NCBI GenBank assembly: GCA_035293985.1
Contig: DATGLS010000052.1
Span: 372,001 to 436,000 of the forward strand
Length of the DNA: 64,000 bases
Reading direction: 5' to 3'
Source of the DNA: JAVDCA01 sp035293985
GTDB lineage: Bacteria > Pseudomonadota > Alphaproteobacteria > Rhizobiales > Xanthobacteraceae
Shown: one piece after another, positions 1 to 7,767 of the stretch
How positions within the stretch are numbered: the first letter of the stretch is position 1
Layout: each line of letters opens with the position of its first letter
Position numbers and translations under genes: made by a program
Notes under the pieces: generated by a model
The model's database searches: none
Seen by the model: only the letters and a program-made list of their open reading frames with translations
What the model was told of the DNA's origin: nothing

Positions 1-360
1 GTGCTGCACGACGTGCGCGGGGATGAGAATCCGCTCAAGGTGAAGAGCGTCGCGCTCCGCAACGTCGAGACCGGCGCCGTGACCGAGCATCAGGCCGACG
101 GCGTGTTCATCGCCATCGGCCATTCGCCGGCGACCGAGCTGGTCGCCGACAAGCTCGAGCTCAAGCCCTCCGGCTACGTCAAGACCGCGCCGTTCTCCAC
201 CGCGACCTCGATCGCCGGCGTCTTTGCGGCGGGCGACGTGACCGACGACGTCTACCGGCAGGCCGTGACCGCGGCCGGCATGGGCTGCATGGCGGCGCTC
301 GAGGCGGAACGATTCCTCGCCGCACATGGCGAGACCGAGCGGCGCGCGGCCGCGGAGTGA
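1..360 (+). CDS. trxB: Thioredoxin-disulfide reductase, C-terminal part (5' end outside window)
   Basis: The last 119 codons of a TrxB-type flavoprotein, which uses NADPH to reduce thioredoxin in the cytoplasm. Visible are the segment before the FAD tail (GVFIAIGHSPAT) and the FAD-binding motif FAAGDVTDD, followed by the YRQAVTAAG helix that is typical of the end of this family. The NADPH domain and the CxxC redox pair lie upstream of the window. The GTG at base 1 is simply the window edge and need not be a start. The gene is followed after 100 bp by an lsrB-type LysR gene on the same strand, an order known from other Hyphomicrobiales, which supports the identification. Confidence 0.93.
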   Translation: MLHDVRGDENPLKVKSVALRNVETGAVTEHQADGVFIAIGHSPATELVADKLELKPSGYVKTAPFSTATSIAGVFAAGDVTDDVYRQAVTAAGMGCMAALEAERFLAAHGETERRAAAE

Positions 361-370
361 GCGGCATCTC

Positions 371-417
371 AGCATGATCCCGAAAAGTCGCCGCCGGTTT
401 TCGGAAGAGATCATGCT
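371..417. repeat. 47-bp palindromic intergenic repeat
   Basis: Perfect nested inverted repeat: AGCATGATC (371-379) pairs with GATCATGCT (409-417), and CCGAAAA (380-386) pairs with TTTTCGG (398-404), around a short GC-rich loop. I recall near-identical elements between genes in Bradyrhizobium-like genomes; that is from memory. It fills the trxB-lsrB gap and could act as a transcript hairpin. Confidence 0.75.
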
Positions 418-460
418 CAGACGGTCGGCTGGCGTGGGTGGGCTTTAAGGTTTCTGCATC

Positions 461-1351
461 ATGGACTGGGACAAGCTGAAGGTCTTTCACGCCGCCGCCG
501 AGGCGGGCAGTTTCACGCATGCGGGTGAGCAGCTCGGGCTGTCGCAATCGGCCGTGTCGCGCCAGGTGAGCGCGCTCGAGCAGGAGCTGTCGGTCGCGCT
601 GTTTCACCGCCACGCGCGCGGGCTGATCCTCACCGAGCAGGGCGAGCTCCTCTATCGCACCGCCCATGAGGTGTTCATGAAGCTCGAGGCGGCGCGCGCC
701 AAGCTCACCGACTCGCGCGAGCGCCCGCACGGCGACCTCAAGGTCACCACCACGGTCGGCATCGGCGTGCACTGGCTCACCCCGCGGCTCGGCGAGTTCG
801 TCGATCTCTTTCCCGACATCCGCATCCAGCTCATCACCACCGACGAGGAGCTCGATCTCGCCATGCGCGAGGCGGACGTGGCGATCCGGCTGCGCCAGCC
901 GACCCAGCCGGACCTGATCCAGCGCAAGCTCTTCTCGGTGCGCTTCCACGCCTACGCCTCGCCCGAGTACCTCAAGCGTTTCGGCACGCCGCGCACGATC
1001 GAGGATCTCGATTCGCACCGCGTGCTGCTCCTCGGTGGGCAGATTCCCGCCTACCTGCAGCCGACGCGTTGGCTGGTCGAGGTCGGGCGCGACGGCAAGG
1101 GTCCGCGCACGCCGCATCTCACCATCAACAACGTGCTCGGCATCCTGCGCGCGTCCCAGCGCGGGCTCGGTATCGCGATGTTGCCGGATTACCTCGTGGA
1201 GGAGAACGGCGGCCTCGTGCAGCTGTTCGCCGAGGCCGATCCGATCACGATCGACGCGTTCTTCGTCTATCCGGAGGAGCTCAAATCGGTCGCGCGCGTG
1301 CAGGCGTTTCGCGATTTTCTCGTCAGCAAGGCGCAGCGCTGGAATTACTGA
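461..1351 (+). CDS. lsrB: LysR-family regulator, LsrB-like
   Basis: A 296-residue LysR-type transcription factor. The N-terminal winged helix-turn-helix (about residues 1-65, with LSQSAVSRQVSALEQEL) is followed by a LysR substrate-binding domain. The opening MDWDKLKVFHAAAEAGSFTH, the segment LFHRHARGLILTEQGE and the ending FRDFLVSKAQRWNY closely resemble rhizobial LsrB, which is linked to oxidative-stress and envelope gene control, and the position just after trxB is the same. The start is the first ATG, 100 bp after trxB. The protein contains no cysteine at all, which is odd because LsrB proteins are described as redox-responsive through cysteines. Family certain; the LsrB assignment rests on similarity recalled plus synteny. 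Confidence 0.88.
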   Translation: MDWDKLKVFHAAAEAGSFTHAGEQLGLSQSAVSRQVSALEQELSVALFHRHARGLILTEQGELLYRTAHEVFMKLEAARAKLTDSRERPHGDLKVTTTVGIGVHWLTPRLGEFVDLFPDIRIQLITTDEELDLAMREADVAIRLRQPTQPDLIQRKLFSVRFHAYASPEYLKRFGTPRTIEDLDSHRVLLLGGQIPAYLQPTRWLVEVGRDGKGPRTPHLTINNVLGILRASQRGLGIAMLPDYLVEENGGLVQLFAEADPITIDAFFVYPEELKSVARVQAFRDFLVSKAQRWNY

Positions 1352-1357
1352 GGGGGT

Positions 1358-1426
1358 GCGAATAGCGAGTGGCGAACAGCGAATCGAGCGCCCGAGTCCT
1401 TTTCGCTATTTCCTATTCGCCGTTCG
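1358..1426. repeat. Inverted repeat of the GCGAATAGCGA family, copy 1
   Basis: GCGAATAG at 1358-1365 is inverted as CTATTCGC at 1413-1420, with imperfect pairing between. A second copy lies at 63205-63277. It starts 6 bp after the lsrB stop. The remaining 1427-1711 interval holds only the terminator and short inverted repeat listed next. Confidence 0.65.
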
Positions 1427-1625
1427 GTGCGCGCAAGCTTCACGCCGCAAGACTTGTCGCCGTCACATGGCTGTCATGCGAGCCATTGCGTTGCGACTCA
1501 AATGGCAGCCCGACATATTCGATTCGTGCTGCGGATGATCTGATCGCTGCATCCTCCCAGGTCGCGATCGACCGCCGCAGTTGTTCCCCTCTGGAAGGTG
1601 ACTGTCGGCTCTGCCGACAAAACTG

Positions 1626-1655
1626 ACGCCGGGCCCCGCGCCCGGCGTATTTTTG
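1626..1655. terminator. Rho-independent terminator, possibly bidirectional
   Basis: Perfect 8-bp stem ACGCCGGG (1626-1633) and CCCGGCGT (1641-1648) with a 7-nt loop, followed on the plus strand by ATTTTTG. On the minus strand the stem is followed by CAGTTTTG, so it could also end the EAL-gene transcript, whose stop lies about 60 bp before it in that direction. Confidence 0.65.
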
Positions 1656-1664
1656 CGTCGCCAT

Positions 1665-1704
1665 CGTCATTGCCAGGCGCGCGCACGCACGCCTCGCAAT
1701 GACG
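1665..1704. repeat. Short inverted repeat CGTCATTGC / GCAATGACG
   Basis: Perfect 9-bp arms at 1665-1673 and 1696-1704 around a GC-rich centre. This arm sequence is common in intergenic repeats of Bradyrhizobium-like genomes (recalled, not searched). It lies just before the stop codon of the EAL gene. Confidence 0.6.
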
Positions 1705-1711
1705 GTTTGGT

Positions 1712-2626
1712 CTAGGCGCTGGCGGCGCCGAACTGCCACCACGGGCGCGGCTGCTCGACGATCCGCTTGCCGGTGGTGGTGGAGATTTTTGCGAGCAGAT
1801 CGGCCTTCGCCATCGGCTTGGCGAAGAGGAAGCCCTGCCCGACGGGGACACCGAGGCCCTGCAGCTTGTGGCTCTCGTGCGCCGTCTCGATGCCCTCGGC
1901 GACCGTCTTCAAGCCGAAGCGGCGCGCCACATCGATGATCGACTCGAGCATCCCGGCCTTGACCCTGTCGAGGTGGCAATCGGTGACGTATGCGCGGTCG
2001 ATCTTGAGCTCGCTGAAGGGCAGCTGGCGCAGGCGCCCGAGCGACGAGTAGCCGGCGCCGAAGTCGTCGATCGCCAGGCTGCAGTTCATGGCGCGCAACT
2101 CGTTGGCGACCTCGTTCGCCATCTCGAGGTCGTTGACGATCTGGTCCTCGGTCACCTCGAGGATGAGGCCCGGCCACTGCTCCGATTTCGGCCGCTGCTC
2201 GCGGATCAACTGCGCGATCGGCAGCTTGACGAAGCCCGAGGCTGGCACGTTGACGGCGAGATTGAGCGCCGGCATGCCGAGGGCCGCGCAGTCGTTCCAG
2301 TCGCGCAGCGCGGTCGCGATCACCATCTCGGTCATTTCCAGCATGTCGTCATCGCTCGCGCCCGGCAGGAACGCGCCGGGGCCGAGCACGCCGACTTCCG
2401 GGTGGCGCGCGCGAATGAGCCCTTCGGCGCCGACCCAGTTGCCGGTCTGCAGGCTGACCTTGGGCTGATACCAGATTTCGAGCCAGCCGCGCTTGAGCGC
2501 CTTGGCCAGCGTCACCTTCGGCTTGCCGGACGCGTCGCGTTCATCGTCGTCGGCGGGTGGCCGGTCCCCACCGGCGAAGATCCCCTTCAACGCCTTCAAC
2601 ATGACGCCATCTCGTCCAATCGCCAC
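1712..2626 (-). CDS. EAL-domain cyclic-di-GMP phosphodiesterase
   Basis: A 304-residue stand-alone EAL protein, expected to hydrolyse cyclic di-GMP to pGpG. The signature is EGL rather than EAL (AEGLIR, E68), but the other family positions are present: N in LNLAVN, E in LEVTED, the DDFGAGYSSL loop with the following KID lysine, the late AEGIE glutamate and QGFLFAKPM. It therefore looks catalytically competent. No GGDEF, sensor domain or membrane segment is seen; the first 40 residues are hydrophilic. The GTG start at 2626 has a good GGAGGGAG element 9 bp upstream; an ATG at 2602 is a weaker alternative. Monocistronic; nothing nearby suggests its target. Confidence 0.88.
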   Translation of the reverse strand: MAIGRDGVMLKALKGIFAGGDRPPADDDERDASGKPKVTLAKALKRGWLEIWYQPKVSLQTGNWVGAEGLIRARHPEVGVLGPGAFLPGASDDDMLEMTEMVIATALRDWNDCAALGMPALNLAVNVPASGFVKLPIAQLIREQRPKSEQWPGLILEVTEDQIVNDLEMANEVANELRAMNCSLAIDDFGAGYSSLGRLRQLPFSELKIDRAYVTDCHLDRVKAGMLESIIDVARRFGLKTVAEGIETAHESHKLQGLGVPVGQGFLFAKPMAKADLLAKISTTTGKRIVEQPRPWWQFGAASA

Positions 2627-2829
2627 CAGCGGGCGCTCCCTCCGGCCCGCAGCTTCCCTCTATCTATTTCAAAGTCGATGTATTTTCGGTTAGCGGGGCG
2701 CGGCAAAACCGGCCGAAATGACGCATAAGCGCGCAAAAACCCGGTTCCGCTTCCGCGCGGCTCTGGGCTGCGGAGCGCAGCGAGGGCGGCGCGCCCGACC
2801 TTAACGAAAGGTTGCGGCGGCGCGCCGCC

Positions 2830-4881
2830 TCACTCGGCCGCCGCGCGCCGCGCGGCGACGATCTGATCGGCCGGCTTGCCGGTCAATTCGGCCATGTGGT
2901 CGAACTTGAACGTGAAGCTGCCGACGCCCGCCGTCGCCGAGCGCACCTCGATGATGAGATCGCCGATCTCCGACTCCGGCATCATCGCGCGCACCACGTC
3001 CCAGCCGGACCAGCCTTCGCGCGTGTCGAAGCTCAGGATCTGGCCGCGCCGGCCGGACAGGATGGCATTGATCTTGGCGGTGGCATCGGTCGGGCAGACG
3101 ATCTCCACCGTGTGGATCGGCTCGAGCAGCACCGGATTGCACTGCGGCAGCGCATCGTTGATGCCGATGCGGCCGGCGATGCGGAACGCCATGTCGGAGG
3201 AGTCGACCGCGTGATAGGAGCCGTCGACCAGCGACACCGCCAGATCCACCACCTGGAAGCCGAGGGGGCCGTGCTTGAGCGCATCAACCACGCCCTCCTC
3301 GACCGATGGGATGTAGTTGCGCGGCACCGCGCCGCCGACGATCTTCTCGTCGAACGTGAAGCCCGAGCCGCGCGGCAGCGGCTTGATGTCGAGCACCACG
3401 TCGCCGAACTGGCCGTGGCCGCCCGACTGCTTCTTGTGCCGGCCGCGCACCGCGGCGATCGGCTTGCGGATGGTCTCGCGATAACCGACGCTGGGCGTGC
3501 GCCGCTCGATGCTGACGCCGTAGCGGTCGGCGAGCCGCTCGGTTGCGACGCGCAGGTGCATCTCGCCCTGCCCCCACACGACGACCTCGTGCGTCTCGGG
3601 GTTGTGGTGGACGACGAGCGATGGATCCTCGTCGTGCAGCTTGTTGAAGGCCATGCCGAGCTTCACGTCGTCCTTGCGGTCCTTGGCCGAGACCGCAATG
3701 GCGAGCACCGGCGCGAACGGCTCGACCCGGGCAACCGCCTTGTGCACCTGCTTTCCGGCGGAGAGCGTGTCGCCGGTGCGGGCGTGATCGAGCTTGCCGA
3801 GCGCGACCGTCTCGCCGGCCGACGCCGCGCCGCGCTTCTCGGTCACCTGGCCGACCAGCTTGAGCACGCCGGACACGCGGCCGGCCTCCTCGGTCGGCGA
3901 GCTCAGCGTCGTGCCGTCGCCGATCTGGCCGGACAGCACGCGCGCGACCGACATCTTGCCGCCGTGCGCGGTGTGGAAGGTCTTGAGCACATAGGCGACC
4001 GGGTCGTTGCCGGTGATGCCGAGGCGCTTCGCCGTCGCGTCGATGCCGCGCGATTCGTGGCGCAGCGCCTTGAGCAGGCGCAGCACGCCGTTGGTGCGGG
4101 TGGCGACGCCGATCAGCACCGGGCAGATCAGCCCGTCGCGCTGCTCCTTGGCGAGGTCGTCGAACACCTTGTCGCGCGGCGGCGGGATGTCCTCGAGGAG
4201 CTGCTCCATCAGCTCGTCATCGTGGTCGGCGAGCGTCTCCAGCATGGAAAAGCGCGCATCCTTCCCGCGCGAGAGGTCATCGCCTTCGAGCGGGATCACC
4301 TCGGACGGGACGTGCTCCTTGTAGACGAAGGCGCGCTCGAGGGCCAAATCGACGAAGCCGGTGATGATGTCGTTCTTCCAAATGGGGATCTGGCGCAGCA
4401 GCAGCGGCACGCGCGAGGCCGGCTGCAGCAGCTTGAGCGTCTCGCGCACCCGCTGGTCGGCCTTGTCGATCTTGTTGAGGAAGAGAAAACGCGGGATCTT
4501 GAGCTCCTCGAGCTCGCGCAGGATGAGCTGCAGTTGCGACACCTTGCGCTCGTCGGCCTCGCACACGACGACGGCGGCGTCGATCGCGGGCAGCACCGCG
4601 CGCATCTCGTGCACGAACTCGACCGAGCCCGGGCAATCGATGAACGTGTAGTCGTCGCCCATGAAGCTCGCGGTCGCGACCGTCACCTCGACGCTCATCT
4701 TGTGATGGCGCGCCTCCTTGCTGGCGTCGCCGACCGTGGTGCCGGCCTCGACCGTGCCCTGGCGCTGGATGGTGTTGGTGCGGGCGAGGATCGCCTCGAG
4801 CAACGTGGTCTTGCCCGACTGGAACGGGCCGACCAGCGCAATGCACCGAGGCCCTCTGCCGTTGCCGCCGTTGTTTGCCAT
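2830..4881 (-). CDS. Elongation factor G-like GTPase (paralogue)
   Basis: A 683-residue translational GTPase with the EF-G domain order. It has a P-loop GPFQSGKTT (about residues 18-26), a G3 motif DCPGS in place of the usual DTPGH, NKID for guanine recognition, then domains II to V with TPSVGYRETI and RGSGFTFDEKIVGG typical of EF-G domains III-V. The catalytic His after G3 is replaced by Ser. It belongs to the divergent EF-G paralogue group rather than the main translocase, which normally sits in the str operon with tufA; no ribosomal genes are here. The ATG at 4881 has GGGAGG 7 bp upstream and was preferred over an in-frame start at 4917. Its role (special translocation or recycling) is not shown by the sequence. 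Confidence 0.85.
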   Translation of the reverse strand: MANNGGNGRGPRCIALVGPFQSGKTTLLEAILARTNTIQRQGTVEAGTTVGDASKEARHHKMSVEVTVATASFMGDDYTFIDCPGSVEFVHEMRAVLPAIDAAVVVCEADERKVSQLQLILRELEELKIPRFLFLNKIDKADQRVRETLKLLQPASRVPLLLRQIPIWKNDIITGFVDLALERAFVYKEHVPSEVIPLEGDDLSRGKDARFSMLETLADHDDELMEQLLEDIPPPRDKVFDDLAKEQRDGLICPVLIGVATRTNGVLRLLKALRHESRGIDATAKRLGITGNDPVAYVLKTFHTAHGGKMSVARVLSGQIGDGTTLSSPTEEAGRVSGVLKLVGQVTEKRGAASAGETVALGKLDHARTGDTLSAGKQVHKAVARVEPFAPVLAIAVSAKDRKDDVKLGMAFNKLHDEDPSLVVHHNPETHEVVVWGQGEMHLRVATERLADRYGVSIERRTPSVGYRETIRKPIAAVRGRHKKQSGGHGQFGDVVLDIKPLPRGSGFTFDEKIVGGAVPRNYIPSVEEGVVDALKHGPLGFQVVDLAVSLVDGSYHAVDSSDMAFRIAGRIGINDALPQCNPVLLEPIHTVEIVCPTDATAKINAILSGRRGQILSFDTREGWSGWDVVRAMMPESEIGDLIIEVRSATAGVGSFTFKFDHMAELTGKPADQIVAARRAAAE

Positions 4882-5054
4882 TGCGTTACCTCCCAAAAAA
4901 AGCGGGGGCGGACGCACATCGTTTCAAACAATCAGGGGTATTGGCAAGAGGCGGCATACGGCGGCGGTCGGCCGCGGTGCGGCCAAATTGCAATGTCGGA
5001 ACCAAGTCTCTCGACATCGTGTTGTGAACGGATGCCGAGATGGCGCACCGACCT

Positions 5055-5984
5055 TCAAAGCGGAACGCACGAATTCCCGACCTTCGTGAATCCCGGCGGA
5101 CACGTGGTCTGCTGTGTCGGCGCCGGCGGCACGCCCTGCTGGGCGCTCGCGCCGCCGAGCGTGAACAGATTGAGGTTCTGATCCGACGGCGGGTCGTCCT
5201 CGCGATTGCGGCGCATCAGCGACTTGTCGTGATTGCCGAAGTACAAGCGCAGCCCGCCATAGATCCCGTGGAAATCGCCCTCGCCAGCGCGCCCCTCGAC
5301 GAACAGCGAACCCAGGGTCTGTGGATTCACCTGGAAACCCCACTCGCCGCCGAAGGTGAGCGCATTGAGGCCGGCCGTGTAGGCATGGCCGATCGAGACG
5401 CGCAGGTTGTCGGTGAGGTAGTAGTTGGCCGAGACCGCGTCGAAGAACCGCGTCCGCACGTCGACCGTGTCGATGAGGCTGCCGACGACCTGGCTCTTGT
5501 TGCTGCCGGCCTCGACGCCGACGATGCCCTCGAGCGTCCAGCGGCCCAGATAGAGCGCGCCTTCGCCCGCATAGCGGTCGACATGGACGCCGCCGAGCTG
5601 GTCCCAATAGGTGTGCGACGTGTAGAAGCCGGCGAGGCCGCGCGCGGGATCGCGCCAGAACGCGTGTGCTGCGCCGGAAGCGAAGAAGCGGTCGTCAAAT
5701 CCACCGAGCGCACCATCGAGCTGCAGGCCGAACTGACCGCCCAAGGGAATCGAGACGGCGCCTTGCGAACCGTAGACCGAGCGGTTGGCGATCGTTCCGC
5801 CAAAGCCATCCGCCTTGAAGTTGAGGCCGTCCACGGCGGGCTGGTAGGCCGGCGCGGCCAGCGGGGGCGCCTTGGTGACAAACGGCAGATCGGCAGCCTG
5901 GGCGAGGCTGGCCGATAAAACACAGAACCCGCCGACGAGGCCCTGCAATGTCCTCGACCGCGGCACCCGCGCGCGCCGGTCCAT
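5055..5984 (-). CDS. Putative outer-membrane beta-barrel protein
   Basis: About 309 residues. A positively charged N-terminus and hydrophobic stretch end at LAQAADLPF, a likely signal peptidase I site. The mature part alternates polar and aromatic residues with many Gly-Tyr-Phe strand ends (for example GLYLGRWTLEGIVGVEAG-like segments and YGGLRLYFGNHDKS), as in barrel proteins of Hyphomicrobiales. A short proline-rich tail ends with two cysteines (CPPGFTKVGNSC), resembling small TCPPGF-type tail motifs. I chose the ATG at 5984, which has a GGGGG run about 9 bp upstream; another ATG at 6020 would add 12 residues. No specific function is recognised. Confidence 0.6.
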   Translation of the reverse strand: MDRRARVPRSRTLQGLVGGFCVLSASLAQAADLPFVTKAPPLAAPAYQPAVDGLNFKADGFGGTIANRSVYGSQGAVSIPLGGQFGLQLDGALGGFDDRFFASGAAHAFWRDPARGLAGFYTSHTYWDQLGGVHVDRYAGEGALYLGRWTLEGIVGVEAGSNKSQVVGSLIDTVDVRTRFFDAVSANYYLTDNLRVSIGHAYTAGLNALTFGGEWGFQVNPQTLGSLFVEGRAGEGDFHGIYGGLRLYFGNHDKSLMRRNREDDPPSDQNLNLFTLGGASAQQGVPPAPTQQTTCPPGFTKVGNSCVPL

Positions 5985-6129
5985 CTTGTAAGCCCCCACC
6001 CAACTTTTCTGGCTCAGCATAGGGACATGAGCTCCGCACGGTCAAAGTGCGGGCATCATAGGGCCGGCAAGGGAGCCATAATCCGCCCGGAGTGTGGCCG
6101 AGCGGTAACACTTGGGTCGACCGCCCGTG

Positions 6130-6609
6130 TCAGCGCACGTAGCTGAGATCGAGCCCCGCGACACCGGCCGCGATGTTGAGCCCGACCTGCCCCTGGATCG
6201 AGAACGGCTGCAGCGCGATGGTGCGATTGTTGCCGCCGATCAGGGCATTGGCGCCCAGGCCCGCGATCACCGAGGCTTCCGCGGCGGCTCCCGCATAGCT
6301 TCCGGCAAGTGCGCCGGCCGGGCGATTGGTCGGCGCCCACACGGCCCACACCATCACGCCCCCGGTGGTGACGCCGACATCGATGCCGAGCTTGGAGATC
6401 GTGCCCGTGTAGTACTCGATCGGGCCGGGCGACGACGGGGTGAAAGTGCAGCTCACATTGCGCTGCGAGCCGATGATCAGGCCGATTCCAGCCGAGACGT
6501 CGCAAGTGAGCGATCCGGCCTGGACGCGCTCCTGCGCCTGCGCGGTGCCGGCCAGCGCGAGCGCCAGGGCACCGACCATGACGGCAGCCGTGATGACGGT
6601 ACGAAACAT
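6130..6609 (-). CDS. DUF992 family secreted protein
   Basis: A 159-residue protein with a clear signal peptide (MFRTVITAAVMVGALALALA, then AQAQ) and the DUF992 pattern: AGSLTCDVSAGIGLIIGS, a second cysteine in NVSCTF, and the ending GLDLSYVR. The two cysteines may form a disulfide in the periplasm. A GGGGG ribosome-binding site sits 7 bp before the ATG. The family is widespread in Alphaproteobacteria and its function is unknown. It lies between the barrel protein and an AroE-like gene on the same strand with gaps of over 100 bp on both sides, so it is probably its own unit. Confidence 0.85.
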   Translation of the reverse strand: MFRTVITAAVMVGALALALAGTAQAQERVQAGSLTCDVSAGIGLIIGSQRNVSCTFTPSSPGPIEYYTGTISKLGIDVGVTTGGVMVWAVWAPTNRPAGALAGSYAGAAAEASVIAGLGANALIGGNNRTIALQPFSIQGQVGLNIAAGVAGLDLSYVR

Positions 6610-6793
6610 AAGTCCCCCTGTCCGTTGGACGATTTTGCCCTCGGCGCCCGCCCCGGCGAAGTGGCCATGGTTCGCCGACGAGGACGCGCGCCAATATGCG
6701 GTGACCGTGGCCGGGTCACCTTTCCGATACTATTCCGCCGAGCCGGGGCCTGTCATCAAAGGATTGGATTTTCAGCAGGAAAACCGACGTGCC

Positions 6794-7582
6794 TCAGCCC
6801 GCGGCGGCGAGGAGGAAATCGGCCAGGATCCCGGCCTGTGCCTCGAACATGTCGACGCCGGTGATGATCGGCGCGCCGCGCCGGCGCGCCGCGTCGAGAA
6901 ACGGCGTGACCGCCGGCTTGGTCACCAGATCCGCCGCGATGGCGCCGGCGCCTAGCCGGTCGACCGCGACGGGCAGCGGATCGCCTGCCGCCATGCCGAG
7001 CGGCGTCGCGTTGGCGACGAGGTCGAATCCGGCCGGGTCGGCCGAGCCGACCGCAATTGTCCGCGACGCGAGCCGCGCGCGCAGCGCCTCGCGTCGCGCC
7101 ACGTCGATGTCGTGGACCGCAACCTCGGCGCCGGCGTCGGCAAGCGCCAATACCACGGCCGAGCCGGCGCCGCCCGCGCCGACGACCAACGCCCGCCGCG
7201 CCCTCGGCTCGAAGCCCGCGGCGTGCAGCGCCGCGACGAGCGCCACGCCGTCGGTCATGTCGCCCGACCAGCTGCCGTCCGGCTCGCGCCGCATCGCGTT
7301 GACGGCGCCGAGCATGCGGGCGCGCTCGCTCAGCGCGTCGCAATGGCGCAGTGCCGCGAACTTGTGCGGCACCGTCGCGACGATGCCGTCGACGTTGCGC
7401 GCCCGCTTCGCGACCATCATGAACGCATCGATATCGGCGACCGCGACCTGCATCGGCACGCATACCGCGTCGACGCCGCGCTCGGCAAAGACGCGCGTCA
7501 ATCCTTCCGGCGACTTCGTCTGCGCGATCGGATCGCCGACGATCAGATGGATGCGCGTCGCGCCGGTGAGCTTGTGCGGCAT
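6794..7582 (-). CDS. Shikimate/quinate dehydrogenase-like protein (AroE family)
   Basis: A 262-residue AroE-fold oxidoreductase. The substrate site is GDPIAQTKSP instead of the usual GDPxxHSxSP, with the catalytic Lys in VPHK (K74) and Asp in MTDG (D111). The dinucleotide loop is GAGGAG (125-130). The second strand ends in VHDID (D158) where NADP-specific AroE has an NRT motif, so an NAD preference, as in catabolic quinate/shikimate dehydrogenases, is inferred. No other shikimate-pathway gene is adjacent. It is divergent from an amidohydrolase across 181 bp. A biosynthetic AroE role cannot be excluded, but the altered substrate and cofactor loops favour a different or catabolic substrate. Confidence 0.78.
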   Translation of the reverse strand: MPHKLTGATRIHLIVGDPIAQTKSPEGLTRVFAERGVDAVCVPMQVAVADIDAFMMVAKRARNVDGIVATVPHKFAALRHCDALSERARMLGAVNAMRREPDGSWSGDMTDGVALVAALHAAGFEPRARRALVVGAGGAGSAVVLALADAGAEVAVHDIDVARREALRARLASRTIAVGSADPAGFDLVANATPLGMAAGDPLPVAVDRLGAGAIAADLVTKPAVTPFLDAARRRGAPIITGVDMFEAQAGILADFLLAAAG

Positions 7583-7710
7583 GGTGCTTTCTGGTTTACG
7601 CCGCAGAATTCTTTGCGCATATCCTCGTCGGCGAACCGGCGTCCACTTCGCCGGGATATGCGCTATCGGAAGATGGCGGCGCTGACCAGCCTTGAGACAA
7701 AACGTTCAGA

Positions 7711-7766
7711 GAGGAAGACATGGGCGAGGAAGACATGGGGGAGGAAGACATGGGGAGGAAGACATG
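7711..7766 (+). repeat. Four tandem copies of a ribosome-binding site plus ATG
   Basis: The unit GAGGAAGACATGGG starts at 7711, 7726, 7741 and 7755; the last copy ends in the ATG of the amidohydrolase at 7764. Spacing is 15, 15 and 14 bp, so the last ATG is in a different frame from the first three. Each unit carries GAGGA followed 5 bp later by ATG. Confidence 0.9.
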
Positions 7767-7767
7767 A
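7720..7767 (+). CDS. Possible 15-residue leader peptide made by the repeat
   Basis: Reading from the first repeat ATG gives MGEEDMGEEDMGRKT and a stop. Its TGA (7765-7767) overlaps the amidohydrolase ATG (7764-7766) as ATGA, the arrangement used for coupled translation. Three of the four repeat ATGs are in this frame. That it is translated is inference; it may be a by-product of repeat slippage. Confidence 0.3.
   Translation: MGEEDMGEEDMGRKT

Noticed and set aside
2812..5181. Long plus-strand open frame of 789 codons opposite the EF-G gene
   Set aside because: It is the antisense shadow of a high-GC gene; composition is Arg/Ala/His-rich with no recognisable domain, and the minus-strand frame has full EF-G motifs.
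6089..6107. String GAGTGTGGCCGAGCGGTAA resembling the 5' part of a tRNA-Ser or tRNA-Leu
   Set aside because: No matching acceptor stem, anticodon arm or T-loop follows; the sequence runs directly into the 3' end of the DUF992 gene.
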